From: Flammeovirgaceae bacterium
GTDB lineage: Bacteria; Bacteroidota; Bacteroidia; Cytophagales; Cyclobacteriaceae
Length of the DNA stretch: 64,000 nucleotides
Reading direction: 5' to 3'
Assembly (NCBI GenBank): GCA_021298015.1
Contig: JAJTGY010000023.1
Span: forward strand, 1 to 64,000
Made by a program: the position numbers and the translations under genes. Below the pieces are notes generated by a model, which worked only from the letters and a program-made list of their open reading frames with translations, was not told where the DNA came from and made no database searches. Below, one piece after another: positions 18,708 to 28,063 of this stretch (positions are counted from its first letter, which is position 1; each line of letters opens with the position of its first letter).

Positions 18708-20600
18708 ATGACGCCACCAAAATTCTTCGTAATCGATTTCGACAGCACCTTTACCAAGGTAGAAGCGTTTGACGTTCTTGCCGATATCTCCCTGGAGGGC
18801 CTTCCGGATAAGGAAGAACGAAAAAAAAAGATCCACCAGATTACGCTGCAGGGCATGGACGGCTCCATTTCTTTTCGCCAGTCGCTGGAGCAGCGTCTCC
18901 ACCTTTTACAGGCCGAACGAAAGCATCTTTCGCCACTCGTTGGCCGCTTGAAAGCGAGCGTGTCGGAGTCCTTCAAACGCAACCGCGAGTTTTTTACCAC
19001 ATACAAAGATCACGTTTACATCATTTCGAATGGCTTTCGGGAATTCATCGAGCCGGTGGTGAGCGAGTTTGGTATCAAACCGGAGAACATCCTCGCCAAT
19101 GAATTTCGTTTTGATGCTTCAGGCAAAGTCATCGGGTTTGATGAAAGTAATCCCCTTTCGGTGAACAACGGCAAGGTGGAGCAACTGAAGAAACTGAATT
19201 TGCCGGGCGATGTATATGTTATTGGCGATGGCTATACCGACTATGAAATCAAACAAAGTGGACTGGCCAACCGCTTCTACGCCTTTACGGAAAACGTAGA
19301 GCGCGAGGTGGTCGTGAATAATGCAGACCATGTAACGCCCAGCCTGGATGAGTTTTTGTATCTCAATAAACTGAACACGGTGATCTCGTACCCCAAAAAC
19401 AGGATCAATGTCCTGCTGTTGGAGAATGTTCACCCGGTAGCGATCAAACATCTGCGTGATGAAGGGTTCAAAGTAGACAGCTATCACGCAGCCCTAACGG
19501 AAGATGAGCTTTGCGAACGAATCCGTGATGTCTCCGTGTTGGGTATCCGATCTAAAACGCAGGTCACGGTCCGTGTACTGCAAAATGCCAATCGGTTGAT
19601 GGCCATTGGCGCCTTTTGCATTGGCACTAACCAAATTGACCTAAAGGAGGCCACGCGCAGGGGAATTGCAGTCTTCAATGCCCCATTCAGCAACACCCGG
19701 TCTGTGGTGGAGTTGGCGCTGGCGCAGATGATCATGCTCATGCGAAACATCACCGAAAAGTCGAATAAGATGCACGCGGGGGTTTGGGACAAAAGCGCTA
19801 AAAACAGTTTTGAGGTGCGGGGCAAGAAACTCGGCCTTATCGGCTACGGTGCCATCGGTACCCAGCTATCCGTTCTAGCTGAATCGCTGGGGATGCGGGT
19901 ATTGTACTATGATTGTGAAGAAAAGTTGTCATTGGGTAACGCGATCAAATGCCGCACCATGGCCGAAGTACTTGATCAGGCCGATGTGGTTTCCCTGCAT
20001 GTCGATGGCCGTGAAAGCAATACCCATCTGATCGGGCAACGTGAGTTCGATCGAATGAAGGATGGTGTCATTTTCATCAACCTCAGTCGGGGACACGTGG
20101 TCAACATAGATGCTCTCCAGCAAGCCATTCTCTCCGGTAAAGTAGGCGGGTGCGCAGTGGATGTATTTCCCTATGAACCCGTAAGCAACGATGAGGAATT
20201 CCATTCTCCGCTTCGTGGTCTACCCAACACCATTTTAACGCCTCATATCGGGGGCAGCACGGCTGAGGCGCAGGAAAACATCGGTCACTTTGTGCCCGGC
20301 AAGTTCCTGGACTACATAAACACGGGCAGCACCAGCAACGCAGTGAATTTTCCCAACATCACCCTGCCCACGCTGGAAAATGCCCATCGCCTGATTCACA
20401 TCCATGAAAACGTGCCGGGTATTCTGGCGCGCATCAATCAGGTATTGGCCAACCATGGAATTAACATAGTGGGTCAGTATTTGAAAACCAACGAGCAAAT
20501 CGGTTACGTCATTACCGACATCAACAAGGAATATGAAAAGGATGTGGTGAAGGCTCTTCGGGCCATCGAGCACACGATTAAATTCCGAGTGCTTTATTGA
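18708..20600 (+). CDS. serA: Fused phosphoserine phosphatase / D-3-phosphoglycerate dehydrogenase
   Basis: A 630-residue protein. Residues 1-220 are a HAD phosphatase of the SerB type: VIDFDSTFT with nucleophile Asp10 and Asp12, IISNGFREF, and VIGDGYTDYEIK. Residues about 235-545 are SerA: SKTQVTVRVLQNANRLMAIG, GKKLGLIGYGAIGTQLSVLAESLG (NAD site), NLSRGHVVNIDAL, and TPHIGGSTAEAQENIG with the catalytic His. Residues 555-630 form an ACT domain (NVPGILARINQVLANHGINI). One polypeptide would thus carry the first and last steps of serine synthesis; serC follows. The chosen ATG is at 18708. Confidence 0.93.
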   Translation: MTPPKFFVIDFDSTFTKVEAFDVLADISLEGLPDKEERKKKIHQITLQGMDGSISFRQSLEQRLHLLQAERKHLSPLVGRLKASVSESFKRNREFFTTYKDHVYIISNGFREFIEPVVSEFGIKPENILANEFRFDASGKVIGFDESNPLSVNNGKVEQLKKLNLPGDVYVIGDGYTDYEIKQSGLANRFYAFTENVEREVVVNNADHVTPSLDEFLYLNKLNTVISYPKNRINVLLLENVHPVAIKHLRDEGFKVDSYHAALTEDELCERIRDVSVLGIRSKTQVTVRVLQNANRLMAIGAFCIGTNQIDLKEATRRGIAVFNAPFSNTRSVVELALAQMIMLMRNITEKSNKMHAGVWDKSAKNSFEVRGKKLGLIGYGAIGTQLSVLAESLGMRVLYYDCEEKLSLGNAIKCRTMAEVLDQADVVSLHVDGRESNTHLIGQREFDRMKDGVIFINLSRGHVVNIDALQQAILSGKVGGCAVDVFPYEPVSNDEEFHSPLRGLPNTILTPHIGGSTAEAQENIGHFVPGKFLDYINTGSTSNAVNFPNITLPTLENAHRLIHIHENVPGILARINQVLANHGINIVGQYLKTNEQIGYVITDINKEYEKDVVKALRAIEHTIKFRVLY

Positions 20601-20909
20601 AAGAAGAAACCCGCCAGCTTTGGTGAGGTGTTTCTGAACCCCATAAAGACAAGTTTTGAGCTGCCGTCAGCCGCAACCTTCCTCTGTTAACCTGCTTTTT
20701 GGGCGAGGGCCCCGACTAAGCCGGGATTGAGGCCTGGTTTTGCCTGAAAGCTTCACTCGGTATTGTTTTAATTGTTAGGTTCAGCAAACGTGTCCCAAAG
20801 CCGAGCGGGCATGGTGCTAGTTATTCAAAACGTTTTCGGCTTGCAATATTGTCTTTCACCTTTTTTTTGCTAGACAGTTTTCTATCGCTTGATGCTTTAA
20901 TTTTGTCCT
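20601..20909 (+). other. Intergenic region between serA and serC
   Basis: 309 bases without a gene. No convincing terminator, RNA or leader ORF was found. The only clear signal is the TAnnTTTG element immediately before serC. Confidence 0.6.
20898..20905 (+). promoter_or_regulatory. -7 promoter element directly before serC
   Basis: TAATTTTG fits the Bacteroidota -7 consensus TAnnTTTG and ends only 4 bases before the serC ATG at 20910. Transcription from it would start at or next to the ATG, giving a leaderless message. A poorly matched TTTT lies at a plausible -33 distance. Confidence 0.5.
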
Positions 20910-21983
20910 ATGAAACCTGTTCATTTCGCACCCGGGCCATCTGAATTGTATTTTACCGTTGAAGACCATCTGCGGCAGGGTTTGCGGCAGACCGTCCCTT
21001 CTCTGTCGCATCGTTCAAAAGAATTTGAGCGAACTGTTGAGCGGGTCTCGGTCGGCCTCCGCCAATTGCTCGAGATACCCGACAACTTCCACATCGCGTT
21101 CACGGCCTCGGCTACCGAAATTTGGGAACGCTCGATTCAGAATCTCGTGGCCGCACAAAGCACTCATTACGTAAACGGCAGCTTTTCTGCTAAGTATGCA
21201 GAAATTGCCAGCCAACTGGGGTGCAATACCGAAGTAATCCGGGTGAGTGAAGGTCATGCTTTCCATCAACCCACGCGGCATCATGCTGAGCTAATCGCCC
21301 TAACCCACAACGAGACCAGCACTGGTGTTGCTTTGCCGTTGGAGTTTATTCACGGTTTCCGCACGCTCAATCCCAATACCCTCGTCATCGTGGATGCGGT
21401 GAGCTCACTCCCCTTTCCCCAGTTTGACTTTTCGAAAATCGATTCCGTTTTCTTTTCCGTGCAAAAGTGTTTCGGCCTGCCGCCCGGACTGGGCGTCTGG
21501 ATCTTTAACGACCGTTGTCTTGAAAAATCAAATCAGATGAAAAAATCAGGACATGGGATCGGATCGTACCACAGCCTACCCTCTTTACATCAGTTTGCGC
21601 TGAAAAATCAAACCCCGGAGACGCCTAATACTCTCGCGATCTGGCTGCTGGCCAGTGTAGTCGAGGATTTTCTGCGAAAGAGCATTCAAACGATTCGAAG
21701 AGAAACCGAGTACAAAGCAGCGATACTATATCAGGCATTGGATCAGCACCCGTTGGTCAAACCCCTTGTGCTGGAGAATCAATGGCGATCAAAAACGGTG
21801 ATTGTGGCTCAAACAGGCGATCACACGCAACGGGTGAGTGAGCATCTATCCGGCCGTGGCCTTTTGGCCGGGGATGGCTACGGCCCCGGGAAGGGCAACC
21901 AGCTGCGGTTCGCCAATTTCCCCACGCACTCCAAAGAGCAATACGAGTGGTTGGTGGACAGCATTCTGGATTTCAAAGGTTGA
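20910..21983 (+). CDS. serC: Phosphoserine aminotransferase
   Basis: A 357-residue class-V aminotransferase beginning KPVHFAPGPSELYF. SLSHRSKEFE, then ALTHNETSTGVALP, VDAVSSLPFPQFDF and SVQKCFGLPPGLGVWI, the last holding the PLP lysine. It is the short bacteroidal form. It converts 3-phosphohydroxypyruvate to phosphoserine, the middle step between the two activities of the fused SerB-SerA protein upstream. Confidence 0.93.
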   Translation: MKPVHFAPGPSELYFTVEDHLRQGLRQTVPSLSHRSKEFERTVERVSVGLRQLLEIPDNFHIAFTASATEIWERSIQNLVAAQSTHYVNGSFSAKYAEIASQLGCNTEVIRVSEGHAFHQPTRHHAELIALTHNETSTGVALPLEFIHGFRTLNPNTLVIVDAVSSLPFPQFDFSKIDSVFFSVQKCFGLPPGLGVWIFNDRCLEKSNQMKKSGHGIGSYHSLPSLHQFALKNQTPETPNTLAIWLLASVVEDFLRKSIQTIRRETEYKAAILYQALDQHPLVKPLVLENQWRSKTVIVAQTGDHTQRVSEHLSGRGLLAGDGYGPGKGNQLRFANFPTHSKEQYEWLVDSILDFKG

Positions 21984-22028
21984 TTAAACGATTCGCTACT
22001 TTCGGGGTCTAAAGGCCCGAACACCTGC

Positions 22029-22565
22029 TTGGAGGACAAAGAACTACTTCTTAAAGTGCGTAACCCCGAAACCCGGGGGTACGGATTCAACCTGTTGGTA
22101 CGCGCATACCAACAGCGGGTGTACTGGCTGGTGCGCAAAATGGTTATCGACCATGATGATGCCGATGACATCACACAGGAAGTGTTTATCAAAGTCCACA
22201 AGGCCATCGATCAGTTTCGTGAGGATTCCCAATTGTACACCTGGATCTACCGAATTGCGACAAACGAATGCCTCAGCTTCCTCAATAGGAAAAAGAGGCG
22301 TTTCTTTTTACCCATTGAGGATGTGGCCGGACAGCTTACCGCCAAGATCGATTCGACCCCGGGTTTGGAGGGCGATGAAATTCAAAAAAAACTTCAAAAG
22401 GCACTCCTTAAACTACCTGATAAACAGAGACTTGTGTTTAACATGCGATACTATGATGACCTCTCCTACGAAGACATGGCGGAGATCACGAAAACCAGCG
22501 TTGGCGCATTAAAAGCCAGCTACCACCACGCGGTTAAAAAAATTGAGGAATTTTTGACTGAATGA
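22029..22565 (+). CDS. ECF-type RNA polymerase sigma factor
   Basis: A 178-residue protein with region 2 (LVRAYQQRVYWLVRKMVIDHDDADDITQEVFIKV, split by the core-binding and -10 helices, residues 23-60) and region 4 (LPDKQRLVFNMRYYDDLSYEDMAEI...GALKASYHHAVKKI). The start is a TTG at 22029, the only good match to family N-termini. The following two genes encode a one-TM protein and a Spy-like periplasmic protein, suggesting an envelope-stress unit. Confidence 0.92.
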   Translation: MEDKELLLKVRNPETRGYGFNLLVRAYQQRVYWLVRKMVIDHDDADDITQEVFIKVHKAIDQFREDSQLYTWIYRIATNECLSFLNRKKRRFFLPIEDVAGQLTAKIDSTPGLEGDEIQKKLQKALLKLPDKQRLVFNMRYYDDLSYEDMAEITKTSVGALKASYHHAVKKIEEFLTE

Positions 22566-22604
22566 TTAAACCTTCGACTGGATAGGCAATCCAACGCACT
22601 GAAA

Positions 22605-23030
22605 ATGAAGAAACTGGACGACATACCAAAAAAGAACGTTTTTGATGTACCCGATGGGTATTTCGAAAAGTTGCCTGGGGTCATTCAGTCACGGGTGGCA
22701 AAACCTGAACGGCAGGCCAATTGGAATCCATGGCTCATCACCCGGGTGGCTGTGCCTGTGTTGTTGCTGGTGGGTGCGGGTATCTTTTGGTTCTCGCAGC
22801 CGCAACGGATAACCGGGTATGCAGACATTGAGTATGAACTAGGCCAGATTGATCAGGAGCAACTCTCCCTTTTTCTGGATGATAACGAACTGCTTAACGA
22901 AGAATTGATGGAGGCCGTAATCTGGAGCGAGGACGACCTCCGAGCCCTTGAGGAGCAGGTTTATGAAGGATTTACAACCACGGCCGCAGATGTAGATGAG
23001 CTTTTTAATGACTTTGATGAAGGAATTTAA
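22605..23030 (+). CDS. Single-pass membrane protein next to the ECF sigma factor
   Basis: A 141-residue protein: 45 cytosolic-type residues (KKNVFDVPDGYFEKLP), one TM helix at about 48-64 (VAVPVLLLVGAGIFWF), then a very acidic 70-residue tail. By position and topology it could be an anti-sigma-like or regulatory partner of the sigma factor 40 bases upstream. No named domain is recognised. Confidence 0.7.
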   Translation: MKKLDDIPKKNVFDVPDGYFEKLPGVIQSRVAKPERQANWNPWLITRVAVPVLLLVGAGIFWFSQPQRITGYADIEYELGQIDQEQLSLFLDDNELLNEELMEAVIWSEDDLRALEEQVYEGFTTTAADVDELFNDFDEGI

Positions 23031-23040
23031 TCAACTGATT

Positions 23041-23547
23041 ATGAAATTATTATTAGCTTTCGCATGTATTGTGGCGGCAAGCGTGGCGAGCCGGGCCCAA
23101 GACGAACCGCAGGGTATGCAAGACCCCAAGGTGCAGGAACGCATTAAGGCGCTTCGGGTGGCCTACATTACCGAAAAACTTGGCCTCAGTGCAGAGCAGG
23201 CAGAGAAATTCTGGCCGGTCTATCGCGAGTATGCCGATAAACAAAATGCCATTCGGGACGAGTTTCGGCTGGCCGCCAAGGGAATTGACCCCAAAAATAT
23301 CACCCACGAAGAACAACAGCGCCTGCTGGAGTTGAAGCACAAGATTAAGCAGCAGGAACTTGACCTGGAAAAAGACTATTCAACAAGGCTGATTCGAGTG
23401 ATCTCCGCCCAGCAACTGATGAATCTGGGTAAAGCCGAGCGCGATTTCAACATCCTGATTCGTGAGCAGATTCAACAAAGGCGAATGCAGCAGGAGCGCA
23501 GAGAGAATCTGCGCGAAAACCAGCGCCTGCGCCAGCGAAATAACTGA
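23041..23547 (+). CDS. Spy/CpxP-like periplasmic protein
   Basis: A 168-residue protein with signal peptide (hydrophobic residues 2-15, ending ASRAQ). The mature part is helical and highly charged, with the LTxxQ-like LGLSAEQAEKFWPVYREY and later ISAQQLMNLGKAE, then a Q/R-rich tail. Such proteins act as envelope chaperones or stress sensors. The start at 23041 is preferred to an upstream in-frame codon that overlaps the preceding gene. Confidence 0.8.
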   Translation: MKLLLAFACIVAASVASRAQDEPQGMQDPKVQERIKALRVAYITEKLGLSAEQAEKFWPVYREYADKQNAIRDEFRLAAKGIDPKNITHEEQQRLLELKHKIKQQELDLEKDYSTRLIRVISAQQLMNLGKAERDFNILIREQIQQRRMQQERRENLRENQRLRQRNN

Positions 23548-23568
23548 CCTTTTCAAAATGACATCCCG

Positions 23569-24327
23569 GTGCGCATCGGCCTGCTTATAGTGGCTGTTAC
23601 GATGTTTACTCACCCGGGCTTCGCGCAGGAGGCCCGGGTCGACTCGTTGATGCGTGACTCGGTTCGTTTGGAACAGGAAATAAGGAAAATATTGGCTGCC
23701 GACTCCCTGCTGCTGGCCAGCGACTCGGGTACACTGCTCGGCTTAATTGACAGCCTGATGAACGCCCCGGCACCCGCGCTAGGATCTCAGCTTGCATTTC
23801 GAGTCGGGTACAACAGCAACGTATCGTCCACCGGCCGAACATTGGGCATTGATGAATTTGGTCTGGCGCCCGGTATTGCCTACTACCATAAGAGCGGGCT
23901 TTATGCAGATGTTTCGGGCTATTGGAGTCAGCAGTATTCCCCCACCTATTACCTCACGATTGGAACAGTCGGATACATGGCCGCTCCAACCAAAGTTTGG
24001 TCGGTGCTGGCCGAGTACAATCGCTTCCAATTTTAAATTGAAGAGGATCAGGCCAGCACGCCCTATCGGAACAGCGTGGGCGTTTCAAACTTCTTCGACA
24101 TCGGAAAGATGTTTCTACGCCTCGATTACCAAATGTATTTTGGCGACAAAACGGGACACCGGTTGATGCCGGCCCTGGGCTTCAATTTTGAAAAACGCAA
24201 TTGGTCCAAACTCTCCCGCTTCCGGGTTTTTCCGTCTGTATCCGTGTTGCTGGGGAGTGAGAACAGCGGGTTCTTGTCTGCTACGGTATTCCGGCAGTTT
24301 AACTTTTATCCCAAGTCGCAGAAATAA
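23569..24327 (+). pseudogene. Putative outer-membrane beta-barrel protein, split by an in-frame TAA
   Basis: A GTG start and signal peptide (LLIVAVTMFTHPGFAQ) are followed by an acidic coiled segment and aromatic-alternating beta strands (LAFRVGYNSNVSS, GLYADVSGYWSQQY, VWSVLAEYNRFQF). An in-frame TAA at 24034-24036 then interrupts; the same frame continues IEEDQASTPYRNSVGVSNFFDIGKMFLRLDYQMYFG and ends QFNFYPKSQK at 24327. Without the stop it would be 252 residues. The continued barrel-like pattern after the stop suggests one original gene. Confidence 0.7.
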
Positions 24328-24363
24328 GCCTTGGCAAGCCTGCCGGTTTATGTATTTTTCCGC

Positions 24364-26211
24364 ATGCAAAAGATACTTCTGTCTTGCTTCCTATTTGCCT
24401 CGGTAGCCGGGGTGGCCCAGGATTTTCGCTGGCAACAACGAGTTGAATACACGATGTCCGTAAAACTGGATGTTACCACCCATCGCGTGCTGGGAGATCA
24501 ACGTCTGGTCTATTACAACAACTCGCCTGATACCTTAACTAAAGTTTACTATCATCTTTTTTTCAATGCTTTTCAGCCTGGAAGCATGATGGATGTGCGA
24601 TCGCGCACCATCGCGGATCCGGATGGCCGCGTGACGGATCGTATTTCGAAGTTGAAAGATGACGAGATCGGCTACCAAAAAGTGATGTCGCTCAATCAGG
24701 ACGGGAAGGCCGCGACCTATACGGTGCACGGGACTGTATTGGAGGTTGTACTGCCCCGCCCGATTATGCCCAACACCAAAACGGTGCTGAACATGAAGTT
24801 TGAAGCCCAAGTGCCCGTGCAAATCCGCAGAAGCGGCCGACATAACCGCGAAGGTGTCGACTACTCCATGACCCAGTGGTACCCCCGGCTATGCGAATAT
24901 GACTTTCAAGGGTGGCATGCCTACCAGTATGTGGCACGCGAGTTTCATGGCGTGTGGGGTGATTTTGATGTCAAAATCACAATCGACCCCCGGTATGTGG
25001 TGGCCGGCACCGGGGTTCTTCAAAATCCACAACAAATCGGGCACGGGTATGAAAAGCCGGGCACAACGGTAACCCGTCCGGCTGGCGACCTTTCCTGGCA
25101 TTTCATCGCTCGCGATGTAATTGACTTTGCCTGGGCGGCTGACCCCGACTATGCCCACGACCGGGTACAGGTGCCCGATGGGCCGGAAGTCCATCTGTTT
25201 TACCTCAAGAAGGAGAAAACCATGGATACGTGGAAGAAGATGCAACCCATTGCCGTTCATGTATTCCGGTTTTTGAACGAACGCTTCGGTCGTTATCCGT
25301 TTGATACGTATTCCATCATTCAGGGTGGCGATGGCGGTATGGAATACCCGATGTGTACGCTGATCCTGGGCGATGGCTCGCTGGACGGAGTCAGCGGTAC
25401 GATGGCGCACGAGGTGGCCCACAGTTGGTACCAGATGGCATTGGCCAGTAACGAGGCGCTGTATCCGTGGATGGATGAAGGCTATACCTCTTTTGCCAGT
25501 GAGGAGGCACTGGCCAACCCCGATGAAAAGTTTCCGCACAAAGGTGCCTACGAGTCCTACTTTGCCCTTGTCAACAGCGGGTTACAAGAGCCCATCAGCC
25601 AGCATGCCGACCATTACAACACCAACCGCGCCTATAGCCGTGCGGCCTACAGCATGGGCGAAGTGTTTCTGGAACAATTGAAATACATCGTAGGCGAGGA
25701 TGCCTTTTATACCGGTATGAAGCGGTATTACAACACCTGGAAGATGAAACACCCGGAACCCAATGACTTTATTCGCATCATGGAGAAAGTTTCGGGCATG
25801 CACCTGCACTGGTATTTGAGGTATTGGGTAAACACCACCAAACAGATTGACTATGCCATTGGCCAGGTTTCAGCTCAAGAAAACAACACGCTGGTTGATT
25901 TACATCGTATCGGTGAATTCCCGATGCCGGTTGAGGTAGTTGTAACGTACCGGGGCGGTCGGGAGGAAATGTATTACGTGCCCACCAACGAGACATTAGC
26001 CAACAAGCCGGCCAGTGGTTCTGTCAAACGCATGGACACGACACCCTGGCCCTGGGTGAACCGCACCTATACCCTGCTGATCAACGGTAAGCCGGCAGAC
26101 ATCGAGTCGCTGGAAATTGACCCTACCCAACGCATGGCGGATGTCAACCGAAAGAACAACACCTTCCTTGTGGGTGTTCAAAAGCCATTCGAAGATACTA
26201 CCCGAGAATAG
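24364..26211 (+). CDS. M1-family metallopeptidase
   Basis: A 615-residue secreted protein (signal peptide ending GVAQ near residue 18). Beta-rich N-terminal domain, then GGDGGMEYPMCTLI (the GxMEN-like substrate motif), the zinc site HEVAHSWYQ, and DEGYTSFASEE with the third zinc ligand. This is a periplasmic or outer-membrane-facing aminopeptidase of the bacteroidal M1 group. The chosen start at 24364 gives the signal. Its TAG abuts the stop of the convergent gene. Confidence 0.93.
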   Translation: MQKILLSCFLFASVAGVAQDFRWQQRVEYTMSVKLDVTTHRVLGDQRLVYYNNSPDTLTKVYYHLFFNAFQPGSMMDVRSRTIADPDGRVTDRISKLKDDEIGYQKVMSLNQDGKAATYTVHGTVLEVVLPRPIMPNTKTVLNMKFEAQVPVQIRRSGRHNREGVDYSMTQWYPRLCEYDFQGWHAYQYVAREFHGVWGDFDVKITIDPRYVVAGTGVLQNPQQIGHGYEKPGTTVTRPAGDLSWHFIARDVIDFAWAADPDYAHDRVQVPDGPEVHLFYLKKEKTMDTWKKMQPIAVHVFRFLNERFGRYPFDTYSIIQGGDGGMEYPMCTLILGDGSLDGVSGTMAHEVAHSWYQMALASNEALYPWMDEGYTSFASEEALANPDEKFPHKGAYESYFALVNSGLQEPISQHADHYNTNRAYSRAAYSMGEVFLEQLKYIVGEDAFYTGMKRYYNTWKMKHPEPNDFIRIMEKVSGMHLHWYLRYWVNTTKQIDYAIGQVSAQENNTLVDLHRIGEFPMPVEVVVTYRGGREEMYYVPTNETLANKPASGSVKRMDTTPWPWVNRTYTLLINGKPADIESLEIDPTQRMADVNRKNNTFLVGVQKPFEDTTRE

Positions 26212-27999
26212 TCAGGGCAGACGTTTTCCGGATTTATCCAGCGTGACGATTCGTTTTTCTCCGGCCGAACTTTTCAGCATAATTGATAACTCCTGTGACT
26301 CGGGAAAATACGTAGCGTTTGCCGGAGGAAGTTCAAGGGAAAAGTTGCGGGCCCACTCCAGTCCTCCCGTTGTTGATACCCGGCAGACGGTTGTTCGAAA
26401 AACTTTTCCGGTCGGCACCTCAGAATAGAGGATTGCAAAATAGGTTTGTCCAAGCGCATCGGTTGCGCCAATGCCTTTCAACACAGACAAGTTTCGTCTC
26501 TTGAAGGTCGAGTCCACCGCAAAAGATCCTTTCGCCCCCGGAATTCGTGAGGGTGTAATGTTATACAGGAAGCCCGTGGCTACGGTATCCTTAAAAACCA
26601 AACCGGCAACCATTTTTTCGGGCACGATGACGAGGGGTTTAAAACGCGACTCCCGCTGAGCGGCAGGCGAAATGGCGATTGAATCGGTGCCATCAATAAC
26701 CCAACTGAGCGTAGATTCCATCTTGCTCATCACCTCTCTCCGTTTCTTGATTTCCCGCTCTGAAAATTCCTTGGTCGTGCGCACATAGGTTTGAAGAACG
26801 GCACTATTCCCGTAGGCATGCGCAATGAAATGCTGATAATTGGCCACATCTGCCTCAAATTGATAACCTGACATAATACTAGCCAGGCTATCCAGACGAA
26901 CAAGATCATGCAGCTCTTTTTTCGTCTGCCACAAACGAAACACCAGGTTAACCGAATCGCGGGTAGTCCGATGGTCGGCCAAATCCGAACCAAACTCCAA
27001 TTCGGCCATCTTCATGGCAAAAAGGGAAAGCGGCATCGGCTTGGGGTCATACTTCGCCAATACCGACATTAACATCCGATCGACCAGTTTGGAGAGATCA
27101 CTGCGAACCGAAACCGAATCTTTTCGAAGTTTCTCCCCTAATTTGTTGATCTCAATGTCATTGCTGACCAGGTGCTCGCGTACGGGAATAATCTCCTTCT
27201 GGATTACTTCCGAGCTTTGTTTCGCCCACCCGGTATAGTCCCAGATTTTCACCTGGTCCGCGAAAAAGTCAGGGGGTGTCCGCCCATCCTTCACCACGTT
27301 GTCAATGTCGTCCTCATCCAACGACTGGTTATAGGCAGTCTTGCCCAACGACTGAAGCACTGCACGGTAAGACGAAAATTCCTGCTTCAGAGAGTCATAT
27401 TGCTGTTCCAGCAACTTGAACCCCTTCAGCGTGGCGTCCGTATGTTGCAGATAAAAATCGGTTGTCGAACCAAAGCCTGCAGTGACTGCCGAATAGGTCG
27501 CTTGGGTGCGCGTGTATACCTGCTGAGCCGCATCAAAATGCTTTCGAAGATTCATCACCTTCTCCTTCCGGTCACGGATACTCCTTTGCCGTGTGTCAAT
27601 GTCCAACTGTATATCGGAGAGCTTAACGCCAAATTCCCCCGTTCGCATATCACGCCTGGTATAGGCTTCGTAGTAATCCTTTTTCACTTCCCGCTCGGTG
27701 ATCGTCTTCGCAGCCTTGTCAAGGAAAAGCAGTGCCGAGTCGGAAAAAGACTGCTGTAATGCAGTATGCTTTAAGACATCGGCCTTTAATGACTTTTCAT
27801 GATAGATAATCCCCATGTACAGAAAGGCGTTGGGATTGTCGTTGGTCTCTTTCAGGTAACGTTTCAAAAACGGCTCGGCTTCCTCGAAGCGTTTTGCTTT
27901 GAGCAGTTCAATCAGGTCTTTGTACTTCACCCTCTGGCCAAACGATGACGAAGTAAACACCAAAAACAAACCAAAAATCAGTAAAATGCGCTTCGGCAC
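26212..27999 (-). CDS. Large secreted TPR-containing protein of unknown function
   Basis: A 595-residue protein with signal peptide (residues 1-21, SFGQ). The N-terminus has one or two TPR-like units (LIELLKAKRFEEAEPFLKRYLKETNDNPNAFLYMGIIYHEK split), then long charged helices to about 420. The C-terminal 150 residues are beta-rich (DTVATGFLYNITPSR, GGLEWARNFSL). No family is recognised with confidence. It is convergent with, and exactly abuts, the M1 peptidase. Confidence 0.65.
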   Translation of the reverse strand: MPKRILLIFGLFLVFTSSSFGQRVKYKDLIELLKAKRFEEAEPFLKRYLKETNDNPNAFLYMGIIYHEKSLKADVLKHTALQQSFSDSALLFLDKAAKTITEREVKKDYYEAYTRRDMRTGEFGVKLSDIQLDIDTRQRSIRDRKEKVMNLRKHFDAAQQVYTRTQATYSAVTAGFGSTTDFYLQHTDATLKGFKLLEQQYDSLKQEFSSYRAVLQSLGKTAYNQSLDEDDIDNVVKDGRTPPDFFADQVKIWDYTGWAKQSSEVIQKEIIPVREHLVSNDIEINKLGEKLRKDSVSVRSDLSKLVDRMLMSVLAKYDPKPMPLSLFAMKMAELEFGSDLADHRTTRDSVNLVFRLWQTKKELHDLVRLDSLASIMSGYQFEADVANYQHFIAHAYGNSAVLQTYVRTTKEFSEREIKKRREVMSKMESTLSWVIDGTDSIAISPAAQRESRFKPLVIVPEKMVAGLVFKDTVATGFLYNITPSRIPGAKGSFAVDSTFKRRNLSVLKGIGATDALGQTYFAILYSEVPTGKVFRTTVCRVSTTGGLEWARNFSLELPPANATYFPESQELSIMLKSSAGEKRIVTLDKSGKRLP

Positions 28000-28063
28000 A
28001 GGGGTTTAATTGTTCGAAATTACCAAAATCGGCACATTTGCGTGGCACCAACAATCAAGCCAA

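Noticed and set aside
20601-20909. Riboswitch or attenuator before serC
   Set aside because: No leader ORF, no terminator/antiterminator pair and no known serine-sensing motif were found.
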